Of a DNA stretch of 64,000 nucleotides, positions 17,902-26,851 are shown one piece after another (the stretch's first letter is position 1; each line of letters starts with the position of its first letter). The position numbers and the translations under genes were made by a program. The notes beneath the pieces are model-generated. The model was not told where the DNA came from and ran no database searches. It saw only the letters and a program-made list of their open reading frames with translations. This DNA is from Gillisia sp. CAL575 (GTDB taxonomy: Bacteria > Bacteroidota > Bacteroidia > Flavobacteriales > Flavobacteriaceae), in NCBI RefSeq assembly GCF_000403785.1, contig NZ_APHJ01000037.1, positions 1-64,000 on the forward strand, given 5' to 3'.

Positions 17902-19068
17902 ATGATCTCAAAAGAAAATTTATTTCAACTTTTTACTGAAACCAGAGCGCATACAGAAATTATTTGTGCTCCCTTGGAAATTGAAGATTATGTGGTGCAA
18001 CCAGTGGTGGATGTGTCTCCTCCAAAATGGCATTTAGGCCATACTACCTGGTTTTTTGAAGAATTTGTTCTTAAGAAATATCAGAAGGATTATAAGTTGT
18101 TTGATGAAAATTCAGCCTTCGTTTTTAATAGTTATTACGAAAGTGTAGGGGAGAAGGTGGTAAGAACAGATAGGGGGAATTTATCTCGCCCAACAGTAGC
18201 CTGGATTTATGAATACCGTTCTTATGTGACCAAAGCTATTTCAGATCTTTTTAATAATTCTACAAACTTTTCAGAAGAGCTTTTAAATGTGATGGAAATA
18301 GGTTGCCATCACGAAAAGCAGCATCAAGAATTATTGCTAACAGATATTAAGTACATTCTAGGAAACAATCCTTTATTACCTTCTTATCAGGATAATTTTA
18401 AAGAAAATTCTATACAGGAATTTAAGCAAGAATGGTTAACTATTCCAGAAGGTGTTTATGAAATAGGCCATGAGGGAGATTCTTTCTTCTATGACAATGA
18501 AATAGGTAGGCATAAAGTATATTTAAATCAATATGAGATCTCTAATAAATTGGTCACCAATGGAGAATACTTAGAATTCATAAAAGATAAAGGCTATAAA
18601 GATGTGTTGTTATGGCATGCGGAAGCTTGGGATTGGATAAATACTGAAAATATTACTGCTCCTTCTTATTGGCATTTTGTAGACGGTAATTGGAAACAAT
18701 ACACCTTGAGTGGATTACAAGATTTAAATCTTGCGGCTCCTTTGGCACATGTCTCTTATTATGAAGCCTTTGCTTTTGCTCAATGGAAAGGGATGCGATT
18801 ACCCACAGAATTTGAATGGGAAGTAGCGCAAGAGAAGTTCAAATGGGGAAGTCGTTGGGAATGGACAGAAAGTTCATATGATGCTTATCCTAATTATAAA
18901 AAGGCAGATGGAGCTCTGGGTGAATACAACGGAAAATTTATGGTGAATCAAAAAGTACTTCGTGGAGGTTCTGTTGCGACTTCTGCAAATCATACTCGTG
19001 CCACTTATAGAAATTTTTTTCAACCTCATTTAAGATGGCAATTTACAGGTGTAAGATTAGCCAAATAA
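17902..19068 (+). CDS. egtB: ergothioneine biosynthesis protein EgtB
   Basis: Non-heme iron sulfoxide synthase of 388 aa that joins hercynine (Nalpha-trimethylhistidine) to a thiol donor in ergothioneine synthesis. The N-terminal DinB-like helical domain supplies the iron histidines (WHLGHTTWFFE near residue 43 and HHEKQHQELLLTD near residue 135). The C-terminal half is an FGE-sulfatase fold (IPEGVYEIGHEG, LPTEFEWEVA, LRGGSVATSANHTRATYRNF). egtD follows after 16 bp, so the pair makes a two-gene ergothioneine operon. Confidence 0.93.
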   Translation: MISKENLFQLFTETRAHTEIICAPLEIEDYVVQPVVDVSPPKWHLGHTTWFFEEFVLKKYQKDYKLFDENSAFVFNSYYESVGEKVVRTDRGNLSRPTVAWIYEYRSYVTKAISDLFNNSTNFSEELLNVMEIGCHHEKQHQELLLTDIKYILGNNPLLPSYQDNFKENSIQEFKQEWLTIPEGVYEIGHEGDSFFYDNEIGRHKVYLNQYEISNKLVTNGEYLEFIKDKGYKDVLLWHAEAWDWINTENITAPSYWHFVDGNWKQYTLSGLQDLNLAAPLAHVSYYEAFAFAQWKGMRLPTEFEWEVAQEKFKWGSRWEWTESSYDAYPNYKKADGALGEYNGKFMVNQKVLRGGSVATSANHTRATYRNFFQPHLRWQFTGVRLAK

Positions 19069-19084
19069 TTCGACTTTTTAGTAC

Positions 19085-20053
19085 ATGGAAAATAATATAA
19101 ATACACGCTTTACCTCTGCCTTTGAAGAAGATGTTTATAATGGCCTAACTAGTTACCCTAAACATTTATCTTCTAAATATTTTTACGATAAGAAAGGGGA
19201 TAAGCTTTTTCAGGATATTATGAATTTACCTGAATATTATCTAACTAATTGTGAGTATAATATTTTAGCAACTAACACCCAGAAAATCGCAGAAGCTTTT
19301 GCTGGGCCTAATGGTTTTGATCTTATTGAGCTTGGAGCGGGGGATGGAAAGAAGACAAAGTTATTATTAAGATATCTCATAGATAAGAAGATAAATTTCG
19401 ATTATCTACCAGTAGATATTAGCCAGAATGCATTAGATGAATTAGAGGGATCTCTAAAAAAAGAACTTCCAACTGTTTCCGTTAAGACGCAGCAAGGAAC
19501 GTATTTAAAAACCTTGGAGCGCTTATCTGATTATAATTCTAGAAAAAAGGTAATTCTGGTCTTGGGTTCTAATATTGGAAATCTTCTCCATGAGGATGCG
19601 ATAGATTTTTTAAAGAAGATCCAAGATGCTATGAGCCCAGATGATATGCTTTTCATGGGATTCGATCAGAAGAAGAATCCTCAAACTATTTTAGATGCTT
19701 ATAATGACCCCACAGGAGTTACAGAGGCTTTTAATAAGAATGTTTTGGAGAGGATAAATAACGAATTGGATGGGAATTTTGATCTGAATTCCTTTTTTCA
19801 CTGGGAAACTTATAATCCTGAAACCGGTACTGCGAAGAGTTTTCTTATTAGTAGGGAAAAGCAAGCTGTAACTATTAATAATCTAGATCTTACAGTGAAT
19901 TTCGAAGCTTGGGAAAGTATACATACCGAGATCTCCCAAAAATATGATGATATGATCGTGGAGTGGCTTGCGAGCCAAGCAGATCTTAAGGTTACAGATT
20001 CTTTTACAGATGAAAAGGATTTTTACAAAAATTATATTTTTAGAAAAAAGTAA
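19085..20053 (+). CDS. egtD: L-histidine N-alpha-methyltransferase EgtD
   Basis: SAM-dependent methyltransferase of 322 aa that makes hercynine from histidine. The DUF2260-type core has SSKYFYDKKGDKLFQDI near residue 30, NCEYNIL, the SAM loop FDLIELGAGDGKKTKLLL near residue 79, and VLGSNIGNLLHEDA near residue 160. It is the downstream partner of egtB. It draws on SAM from metK (44.8 kb). Confidence 0.94.
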   Translation: MENNINTRFTSAFEEDVYNGLTSYPKHLSSKYFYDKKGDKLFQDIMNLPEYYLTNCEYNILATNTQKIAEAFAGPNGFDLIELGAGDGKKTKLLLRYLIDKKINFDYLPVDISQNALDELEGSLKKELPTVSVKTQQGTYLKTLERLSDYNSRKKVILVLGSNIGNLLHEDAIDFLKKIQDAMSPDDMLFMGFDQKKNPQTILDAYNDPTGVTEAFNKNVLERINNELDGNFDLNSFFHWETYNPETGTAKSFLISREKQAVTINNLDLTVNFEAWESIHTEISQKYDDMIVEWLASQADLKVTDSFTDEKDFYKNYIFRKK

Positions 20054-20088
20054 TTTTTTTGAATTAGAATAAATCAGGTTTTTTTTTT

Positions 20089-20155
20089 CGTCATGCGGAA
20101 CTTGTTTCGGCATCTCAGAAAGTTCAGAGGAGACCCTGAAACAAGTTCAGGGTGA
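20089..20155. repeat. REP-like inverted repeat
   Basis: The arms GAACTTGTTTC (20098-20108) and GAAACAAGTTC (20138-20148) are inverted, embedded in TCATGCGGAACTTGTTTCGG and CCCTGAAACAAGTTCAGGG. This form of intergenic repeat (gtcatgc ... acaagttcaggatgac) is widespread in Flavobacteria. It is non-coding and lies between egtD and DUF427. Repetition elsewhere in this genome cannot be seen from this window. Confidence 0.6.
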
Positions 20156-20218
20156 CTATATGCTTCGAGGTATTTTAGGACATAAATGGATATATTAGTA
20201 AAAATAAAATTATTAGAT

Positions 20219-20500
20219 ATGAAAGCAATTTGGAATAATAAGGTGATCGCGGAGAGTAATGAAACAAAAATGGTTGAAAACAATCATTATTTCCCACAAG
20301 AATCTATAAAGTCTGAATATTTTAAACCCAGCAACACTACATCTAGATGTCCCTGGAAAGGAGAAGCCTCTTATTATAATGTAGAAGTTGATGGGAAGAC
20401 CAATAAAGACTCAGCTTGGTTCTATACTCAAGCCAGCCATGCTGCAAAGCCAATTGAAAACTATGTAGCTTTTTGGAAAGAGATCAAGGTGACAGAATAA
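20219..20500 (+). CDS. DUF427 domain protein
   Basis: Small cytoplasmic protein of about 93 aa. The DUF427 pattern is clear: KAIWNNKVIAES, NNHYFPQESI, STSRCPWKGEASYY-like NTTSRCPWKGEASYYNVEVD, and AWFYTQASHAAKPIENYVAFWK. An ATG 11 codons upstream (20186) is possible, but homologues begin at MKAIWNN. Function unknown. It is convergent with, and immediately abuts, the class V enzyme gene. Confidence 0.85.
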   Translation: MKAIWNNKVIAESNETKMVENNHYFPQESIKSEYFKPSNTTSRCPWKGEASYYNVEVDGKTNKDSAWFYTQASHAAKPIENYVAFWKEIKVTE

Positions 20501-21595
20501 CTACTTTTGGTAAAATTCCTTTAATATGCTTACTAAAAGATCAATTTCTTCTTCGGTATTAAAATAATGAAAACTAACACGAACTCCTGGTTCTTTTAAC
20601 GAGCATATAATATTTTTGCTGTTTAAGAACTGCAGGAGTTTAGCATCTCCTCCAATATTAAAAATAGAGGAATGCTGAGTTCTTTTCATTACATCCTCTT
20701 CTAAAAGCTTGAGTTTTTCAAATTCTTCTTTGGCCTTTATAGATAAGAGTTTAATGCGTTCTTCAACTAAATCTATTCCCACAGAATTTATAAATTTTAT
20801 AGCAGCCATTAGACTTCCAAAATTTAAAGTGTCTTGATGTCCTGGTTCGAATTTTCCTAGAAAATTTCCTTCATGGGCTTTGTACTTTCCTTGTAACGAA
20901 TTAAATCCGCAGCTTTTAGGATCTATTTTTTGAGGTACATCTTCTTGAAAAAGCATAATAGCATTTCCATAACCTGCATTCATCCATTTGTAGCCACTTG
21001 CAATAACAACATCTATTTTTGAATGATCAAAATCAAATTTTTCAGTGCCTATATATTGAGTTCCATCTGCAACAAAAAGGGTTTCAGGGAACTTCTCTTT
21101 CATCTCCTTTAGAAAAGATGTTTGAAGTTTTATCCCATTTTCATATTGTATAATACTAAAGCAAAATACATCTGGTTGATTTTCTTTAAGGGCAGCTTCA
21201 ATGTTTTTTTCCAGATCTTCATCGATTATTGCATAACAAATATCAAAATCTCGGGATTTCACTGCCCATGTTATGGACGGATAATCCTCCTTTAATAAAA
21301 GAATCTTACTGGTTTTATCTAAACCTTCTAAAAGAGTATTGAAGCCACTAGAGAAATTATGAATTAAGCCGACTCTATTGGGTGCACAATTAAAAAAATC
21401 TCCTACTGTCTCACGAACCTTCTCTAAGATCTCTCCATTTTTATCTCTAAAAACACTCCCTGAAATAAGCAGATCCAGATCATGATCTTGCCGATATTCG
21501 AATACCTTTTCAGATAATAATCCACAGGAAGCATTATTTAAATATACATATTGACGTAGGGCCGGAAAGGCTTTTCTTAAATTCTTCATAAGCAT
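20501..21595 (-). CDS. class V aminotransferase-fold PLP enzyme (EgtE/cysteine desulfurase-like)
   Basis: 364 aa, fold-type I PLP enzyme of the class V family. YVYLNNASCGLLSEKV begins the domain, the phosphate site is near FSSGFNTLLEG, the cofactor Asp is in ETLFVADGTQYIG, and the Schiff-base Lys is in ASGYKWMNAGYGNA near residue 199. The start may be two codons later (MKNLRK). Because it lies tail-to-tail with egtBD and DUF427 it could act as the EgtE-type C-S lyase that finishes ergothioneine, but a desulfurase or isopenicillin-epimerase-like role is equally open. Confidence 0.75.
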   Translation of the reverse strand: MLMKNLRKAFPALRQYVYLNNASCGLLSEKVFEYRQDHDLDLLISGSVFRDKNGEILEKVRETVGDFFNCAPNRVGLIHNFSSGFNTLLEGLDKTSKILLLKEDYPSITWAVKSRDFDICYAIIDEDLEKNIEAALKENQPDVFCFSIIQYENGIKLQTSFLKEMKEKFPETLFVADGTQYIGTEKFDFDHSKIDVVIASGYKWMNAGYGNAIMLFQEDVPQKIDPKSCGFNSLQGKYKAHEGNFLGKFEPGHQDTLNFGSLMAAIKFINSVGIDLVEERIKLLSIKAKEEFEKLKLLEEDVMKRTQHSSIFNIGGDAKLLQFLNSKNIICSLKEPGVRVSFHYFNTEEEIDLLVSILKEFYQK

Positions 21596-21619
21596 TTTAA
21601 CAATAGACCAAAAAATCTG

Positions 21620-21627
21620 TAAATTTG
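21620..21627 (+). promoter_or_regulatory. -7 box before the 2TM gene
   Basis: TAAATTTG, a perfect TAnnTTTG, 24 nt upstream of the ATG at 21652. It overlaps a longer TTG-started reading (21625), ruling that start out. Confidence 0.5.
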
Positions 21628-21651
21628 GTAAACACTAAAGTACCTCAAATT

Positions 21652-22110
21652 ATGTTTTCTAAAAAGAAAAACACTTCTAAACTAGATGCAGATCAACGCC
21701 AGTTATATGAAAATGCTCGGGCAAGAGCTCTTCAGAAAAAAAGATTGTTTCAGCATTTCGTGATCTTTTTAGTAGGTGCTGTCTTGCTGATAGTTCTAAA
21801 CGTGGTGATTGGATATCGAGAAGATTTTATGCCATTAGGTTATAATTGGTTTGTTTGGGCAATTTTAGCTTGGTCATTTTTCTTTTTTATACATGTTATA
21901 AATGTTTGGGTTACCAACAGTTTTATGGGTAAAGAATGGGAGCAAAAGCAGTTAGAGAAATTAGTTGCAAGACAAAAAGAGCGAATAGCACAACTTCAGC
22001 AAGAAGTAGATCGTGATTATCCATTACCTAAAAATTCAGATAACTCCATAATTACAGATAGAACAGAGCCTAAATTTATTGATCCAAAACCAACAGATAA
22101 AAATTACTAA
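21652..22110 (+). CDS. 2TM domain protein
   Basis: 152 aa. Two transmembrane helices (FVIFLVGAVLLIVLNVVI and WFVWAILAWSFFFFIHVI) lie between a basic N-terminus and a charged coiled-coil tail (WEQKQLEKLVARQKERIAQL). This is the 2TM domain also found in some Bacteroidetes LytTR/histidine-kinase systems. Function unknown. It ends 4 bp before folA, so the two are probably co-transcribed. Confidence 0.8.
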   Translation: MFSKKKNTSKLDADQRQLYENARARALQKKRLFQHFVIFLVGAVLLIVLNVVIGYREDFMPLGYNWFVWAILAWSFFFFIHVINVWVTNSFMGKEWEQKQLEKLVARQKERIAQLQQEVDRDYPLPKNSDNSIITDRTEPKFIDPKPTDKNY

Positions 22111-22114
22111 AACG

Positions 22115-22597
22115 ATGCTAACAATTATTGCAGCTGCAGGAGAGAATAATGAACTTGGAAAGGACAATGGTTTAGTGTGGCATCTTCCAGATGATTTTAA
22201 GCGATTTAAAAAGCTTACTACAGGTCATCATATCTTAATGGGTAGAAAGACTTTTGATACATTTCCGCAGCCTTTACCAGATAGAACTCATGTGGTAATT
22301 ACTAGAAAGGATAATTTTAAAAAAGAAGGAATTGTAACAGTTCATTCGTTAGAGCGTGCGATACATTTTAGTAAAGGAGATCCTCAGCCCTTCATTATTG
22401 GAGGAGGTGAAATATATAAGCTGGCGATGGAAGTTGCTAATAAAATTGAACTTACAAGAGTACATGGGACTTTTGAAGCAGATACTTTTTTTCCAGAGAT
22501 CGATGAAAATATGTGGCTTTTGGAAAAGGAAGAAATTCATGAAAAGGACGATAAGCATAAATATGCTTTCACCTATCTAACATATGTCCGTCGCTAA
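22115..22597 (+). CDS. folA: dihydrofolate reductase
   Basis: DHFR of 160 aa reduces dihydrofolate to tetrahydrofolate. TIIAAAGENNELGKDNGLVW, HLPDDFKRFKKLT (with the catalytic acid), HHILMGRKTFDTF, and FIIGGGEIYKLAM are canonical. The ATG at 22115 is chosen, since upstream in-frame alternatives sit inside the preceding gene. Together with thyA (16.3 kb) it completes the thymidylate cycle. Confidence 0.96.
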   Translation: MLTIIAAAGENNELGKDNGLVWHLPDDFKRFKKLTTGHHILMGRKTFDTFPQPLPDRTHVVITRKDNFKKEGIVTVHSLERAIHFSKGDPQPFIIGGGEIYKLAMEVANKIELTRVHGTFEADTFFPEIDENMWLLEKEEIHEKDDKHKYAFTYLTYVRR

Positions 22598-22781
22598 GCG
22601 TTTAAAATAGCACGTACAAATAGTAATAATCTTCATTTTACAGGAACCAGTTGTTCTTCGCTATTTTAATTAATTGCGAATTAACTACCTGTTTTCACAA
22701 TTCTTAACATAAATAAACGAAGAATTGGCTATTCATTAATTCAATATATCTTTTTCGCTTGGTATCTTGCCAACAAAAAAG

Positions 22782-23282
22782 ATGAGTACAGAAAATTTAA
22801 ACAATACAGAAGCTTTAAAGAAAATGAGAAAATTGGTAGAGGATATTGATTTTTGCATGATGTTAACGGATTTAAATACGCAGCCAATTAGTGCGATTCC
22901 TATGTCTACCAAAAAAGTTGACGAAGCTGGAAATATTTGGTTTTTGAGTGGTAAGGAAAGTGAGCATAACACTAATATTTCTAAAGATTCTAAAACGCAA
23001 CTTTTATATAGTGAAAATTCAGATATGGAATTTATTAGTATTTATGGTTCTGCTAGCATCCATTCAGATAAAGATATTATTCATGACCTTTATAGCAAAA
23101 GTGATGATGCATGGTTTGAAGATAAAAACGATCCAAGTATTACCGCTATAAAATTCACCCCAAGTGAGGCATATTACTGGGATACAAAGGAAAATAAATA
23201 CATTGCTCTACTTAAAAAGGGAATGGCTACTATTACTGGAGATAAAGCAGATGTTGGAGAAAAAGGAAAACTAAGCCTATAA
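22782..23282 (+). CDS. pyridoxamine 5'-phosphate oxidase-like flavin-binding stress protein
   Basis: 166 aa, split-barrel fold of the general stress protein 26 type. Motifs: KLVEDIDFCMMLTDL, PISAIPMSTKKVDEAGNIWF, SKTQLLYSENSDMEFISIYG, and the conserved tail PSEAYYWDTKENKY. Likely FMN- or F420-like cofactor binding; substrate unknown. Start taken at the ATG 22782 rather than the TTG five codons upstream. Confidence 0.8.
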   Translation: MSTENLNNTEALKKMRKLVEDIDFCMMLTDLNTQPISAIPMSTKKVDEAGNIWFLSGKESEHNTNISKDSKTQLLYSENSDMEFISIYGSASIHSDKDIIHDLYSKSDDAWFEDKNDPSITAIKFTPSEAYYWDTKENKYIALLKKGMATITGDKADVGEKGKLSL

Positions 23283-23304
23283 TATTTTCCGGAATTTATT
23301 ACAG

Positions 23305-23341
23305 AAGACCTCTAACATATAAGTTATGAGGTCTTTTTTTT
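23305..23341 (+). terminator. terminator after the PNPOx-like gene
   Basis: AAGACCTC pairs with GAGGTCTT, with an inner TAAC/GTTA extension, followed by a long T-run. It lies 22 nt past the stop codon and directly before fabD. Confidence 0.85.
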
Positions 23342-23373
23342 TATATCTATTTTAGCGCAATTAAAATGAAAAT

Positions 23374-24255
23374 ATGAAAGCATATATATTTCCCGGTCAG
23401 GGAGCACAGTTTACGGGGATGGGTTTAGATCTATATGAGAAATATCCTGAAGCACAAAAGCTATTTGAGAGAGCTAATAAAATATTGGGTTTTTCTATTA
23501 CAGATATAATGTTTCAAGGATCGGCTGATGATCTTAAACAGACGAAAGTTACCCAACCTGCAATCTTTTTGCACTCTGTGATTATGAGTAAGATGATGGG
23601 AGATTCGTTTAAACCAGATATGGTTGCAGGGCACTCTCTAGGTGAGATTTCTGCTTTAGTGGCAAATAATACATTAGAATTTGAAGCTGCTTTAAAATTA
23701 GTTTACAAACGAGCTTTGGCCATGCAAGAGGCTTGTGAGCTGGAGCCTTCTACCATGGCTGCTGTATTAGGAATGGAGGATGAATTGGTAGAAGCTATAT
23801 GTGCTGAAATTGAAGGAACAGTGGTTGCTGCAAATTATAATTGTCCAGGACAATTGGTGATATCCGGTGATCTAGCTGCAGTAGAAAAAGCATGTGAGGT
23901 ACTAAAGGAAAGAGGAGCAAAACGCGCATTAATTCTTCCTGTGGGAGGAGCTTTTCATTCTCCTTTAATGGAGCCGGCAAGAAAAAAATTAGCAGAGGCG
24001 ATTGAGGCAACAACTTTTAGTAGGCCAAGTTGTCCTATATATCAGAATGTTAGTACGTTCGCGGTAACAGATCCAGAGGAGATCAAGAAGAATTTAGTCT
24101 TTCAATTAACAGCACCAGTAAAATGGACACATTCTGTTAGAAATATGATCACCGATGGAGCAAGAGAATTTATTGAAGTTGGCCCTGGTAAAGTTCTGCA
24201 AGGATTAGTTAAAAAAATTGATAGAAGTGCTAATACAAGTTCTGCTGTAATATAA
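23374..24255 (+). CDS. fabD: malonyl-CoA:ACP transacylase
   Basis: FabD of 293 aa loads malonate onto ACP for fatty acid synthesis. YIFPGQGAQFTGMGLDLYE at the N-terminus, QPAIFLHSVI, the nucleophile elbow VAGHSLGEISAL near residue 90, GGAFHSPLMEPA near residue 190 (with the catalytic His) and EVGPGKVLQGLVKKI near the end are all present. A -7-like TATTTTAG lies at 23348-23355. It is monocistronic between two terminators. Confidence 0.97.
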   Translation: MKAYIFPGQGAQFTGMGLDLYEKYPEAQKLFERANKILGFSITDIMFQGSADDLKQTKVTQPAIFLHSVIMSKMMGDSFKPDMVAGHSLGEISALVANNTLEFEAALKLVYKRALAMQEACELEPSTMAAVLGMEDELVEAICAEIEGTVVAANYNCPGQLVISGDLAAVEKACEVLKERGAKRALILPVGGAFHSPLMEPARKKLAEAIEATTFSRPSCPIYQNVSTFAVTDPEEIKKNLVFQLTAPVKWTHSVRNMITDGAREFIEVGPGKVLQGLVKKIDRSANTSSAVI

Positions 24256-24280
24256 ATTTCAATATAATTTTAAAAAAAGG

Positions 24281-24308
24281 CCATGATCTTAGATCATGGT
24301 TTTTTTTT
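24281..24308. terminator. bidirectional terminator between fabD and the amidohydrolase
   Basis: CCATGATC (24281-24288) and GATCATGG (24292-24299) form the stem. A-rich and T-rich flanks on both sides let it serve fabD (+) and the convergent amidohydrolase (-). Confidence 0.8.
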
Positions 24309-24330
24309 TATATCTATCAACAATTATTGT

Positions 24331-25611
24331 TTAATTTTTGTAAACTTTTCCTTCCTTCATCACAAATCGAACATCTTCTAAGGTTTTTATGTTTTCGGTT
24401 GGATCTTCCCTCACTGCGATAATATCAGCATAAAAACCGGGTGCCAGTTGTCCAGATTCTTTTTCCATAATTAAGATAAGAGCTGGAGTAATGGTTGCAC
24501 TTTGTATCGCAGCCATAGCTGGCATTCCTGCTTCTACCATAAATCCAAATTCTTTAGCATTCTGGCCGTGAGGATAAACACCTGCATCCGTGCCAAAAGC
24601 AATTCCAACACCTCTCTTATATGCTTTGCTAAAAGTATTCTGAATTTTTGGTCCAATCTCTAAGGCTTTTGGAACAATGATCGCTGGATAATATCCTTCT
24701 ATTTTGGCTTTATCTGAAACTTCTTTTCCTGCAGTAATTGTAGGAACTAGATACGCATTGTATTCTTTCATGAGATCCATCGTTTGTTCACTCATAAGAG
24801 TGCCATGCTCTATTGTTTTTACGCCACCTTTAACCGCGCGTTGCATTCCCTCATCCCCATGAGCATGTGCTGCTACATGAAATCCATAATCCTTTGCAGT
24901 TTCGGTAATCGCTTTTATTTCTTCAAGAGAAAATTGAGGATTAGAGCTGGATTTTGCGACACTAAGCACACCACCGGTTGCCGTTATTTTAATTAGATCT
25001 GCGCCATTTTTATAGCGTTGTCTCACTGCTTTTTTTGCTTCTTCAGGTCCATTTACTACTCCCTCTTTAGCTCCCGGATCTCCCATTAACTCATTTTTAA
25101 AGCCATTAGTAGGATCGGCATGGCCACCAGTTGTTGCAAGGGATTTTCCAGAAGTAAATATGCGTGGACCAACTACTTTCTTTTTATTAATGGCATTTCT
25201 AAGAGCGATATTTACCCCGCTTCCACCAAGATCTCTTACTGTTGTGAAACCAGCCATTAAAGTAGCTTTCGCAAAGCTTAAAGAGCCAAAAGCTAGATCG
25301 GCTTCGTTCAAAGTAAATGGCTCCAGATATGCTCCTGGATTAGATTCGCTTTCCATATGCACATGCATATCTGTTAATCCCGGCAATACTGTCATTTCGC
25401 GAAGATCTATTAAACTATCACCTTCATTTTCTGGTTGAATATATCCATCTTCCACACTTTTAATCCTTTCTCCAGAGACAATAATAGTTTTCTCAGTAAG
25501 AATTTTTCCATTTTTAGTGTCTACTATTTTTCCGCTTTGGATATAAATATCCTGAGCATTTACAGTTGAAGCGAATAAAACTCCGGAAAATATGGCTATT
25601 AGTATTTTCAT
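24331..25611 (-). CDS. exported amidohydrolase
   Basis: 426 aa with a signal peptide (MKILIAIFSGVLFASTVNAQ). It is a metal-dependent amidohydrolase of the imidazolonepropionase/prolidase-like group. Metal ligands appear in GLTDMHVHMESES near residue 79, the strand-5/6 histidines HVAAHAHGDEGMQ and TIEHGTLM, and the final Asp in AFGTDAGVYPHGQN near residue 340. A periplasmic or outer-membrane peptidase/amidase role is likely; substrate unknown. degT lies 9 bp upstream on the same strand. Confidence 0.88.
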   Translation of the reverse strand: MKILIAIFSGVLFASTVNAQDIYIQSGKIVDTKNGKILTEKTIIVSGERIKSVEDGYIQPENEGDSLIDLREMTVLPGLTDMHVHMESESNPGAYLEPFTLNEADLAFGSLSFAKATLMAGFTTVRDLGGSGVNIALRNAINKKKVVGPRIFTSGKSLATTGGHADPTNGFKNELMGDPGAKEGVVNGPEEAKKAVRQRYKNGADLIKITATGGVLSVAKSSSNPQFSLEEIKAITETAKDYGFHVAAHAHGDEGMQRAVKGGVKTIEHGTLMSEQTMDLMKEYNAYLVPTITAGKEVSDKAKIEGYYPAIIVPKALEIGPKIQNTFSKAYKRGVGIAFGTDAGVYPHGQNAKEFGFMVEAGMPAMAAIQSATITPALILIMEKESGQLAPGFYADIIAVREDPTENIKTLEDVRFVMKEGKVYKN

Positions 25612-25620
25612 AGACTCGTA

Positions 25621-26754
25621 TTAATTATTTACAAATTCAATAATTGTTTTAGTGATATGATCTATTTGTTCAGTATCTAGCTCTGTATGCATAGGCAAAG
25701 AGATCACCTCTTTTACTAATTGATTGGTTACTGGAAAATCTGCTTCTTTATATCTGCTGTCTTTGTATGCCTTTTGATTGTGTAAAGGAATTGGATAATA
25801 AACGCCACAAGGAATATTATTTTCATTTAAGTGTTTAACCAAAGCATCTCTTTTCCCGTTTGTGATCTTTAAAGTGTACTGATGAAAAACATGAGTGTCA
25901 CAATCTCCAGATCTCACAGGAATTTTTATATGCTTTTGATCTTTCAGTGCATCATTATATTTATAAGCAGCTGCTTTTCTTGCTTCATTATATATATCTA
26001 GTTTTGGTAATTTTGCACGAAGCACTGCTGCTTGAAAACTATCTAATCTAGAATTAACTCCAACTACATCATGGTGGTAACGTTCGTACATTCCATGGTT
26101 TACAACTCCTCTCAACGTGTGCGCAAGTGCATCATCATTGGTGAAAATTGCTCCTCCATCCCCATAACAACCTAAATTCTTTGATGGAAAAAAGGAAGTA
26201 GAACCAACATGTCCAATAGCTCCAGTTTTAGATGTTTTGCCTTCTTTAGAATGAAAATCAGCACCAATAGCCTGAGCATTGTCTTCAATTACATATAAAT
26301 TATGAGCTTTAGCAATTTCCATAATTGCATCCATGTCAGCAGTCTGTCCAAAAAGATGAACCGGAACAATTGCTTTGGTTCTTGGAGTAATTGCTTTTTT
26401 AATTGCTTCAGGGTCTATGTTAAAGGTTTCTGGATCTACATCTACCAAAACAGGCGTCAGTTGTAGTAATGCAATTACCTCTACGGTGGCAGCGAACGTG
26501 AAGTCTACGGTGATCACTTCATCTCCGGGTTTTAAGCCAAGTCCCATCATTGCTATTTGAAGGGCGTCCGTTCCATTTGCACACGGAATAACATGCTTAA
26601 CACCTAAATATTCTTCTAGCTCTTTTTGAAAATTTTGGACTTCAGGACCATTAATAAAAGCTGAAGTATTCATTATTTCCTGGAGAGAATCATTAATTTG
26701 ATCTTTTATAGAGGCGTATTGACCTTGAAGGTCAACCATTTGTATCTTTTTCAT
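25621..26754 (-). CDS. DegT/DnrJ/EryC1/StrS sugar aminotransferase
   Basis: 377 aa PLP-dependent aminotransferase that typically adds an amino group to a UDP-keto-sugar for LPS or exopolysaccharide. INGPEVQNFQKELEEYLGVKH, ANGTDALQIAMMGLG, PVHLFGQTADMDAI, VIEDNAQAIGAD and the Schiff-base Lys in SFFPSKNLGCYGDGGAIFT near residue 190 are diagnostic. GMYERYHHDVVGVNSRLDSFQAAVL recalls WbpE-type enzymes. It is divergent from the LPS gene waaA, which supports a surface polysaccharide role. Confidence 0.93.
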   Translation of the reverse strand: MKKIQMVDLQGQYASIKDQINDSLQEIMNTSAFINGPEVQNFQKELEEYLGVKHVIPCANGTDALQIAMMGLGLKPGDEVITVDFTFAATVEVIALLQLTPVLVDVDPETFNIDPEAIKKAITPRTKAIVPVHLFGQTADMDAIMEIAKAHNLYVIEDNAQAIGADFHSKEGKTSKTGAIGHVGSTSFFPSKNLGCYGDGGAIFTNDDALAHTLRGVVNHGMYERYHHDVVGVNSRLDSFQAAVLRAKLPKLDIYNEARKAAAYKYNDALKDQKHIKIPVRSGDCDTHVFHQYTLKITNGKRDALVKHLNENNIPCGVYYPIPLHNQKAYKDSRYKEADFPVTNQLVKEVISLPMHTELDTEQIDHITKTIIEFVNN

Positions 26755-26851
26755 CTAATTTTTCTTGAAGTGCCACGAAAATACAAAATATCGCACCTAC
26801 CGCCAATGCAATTTTTAAGAAAGAGGTATTTTAGCAATCAAATTAGAAAGC

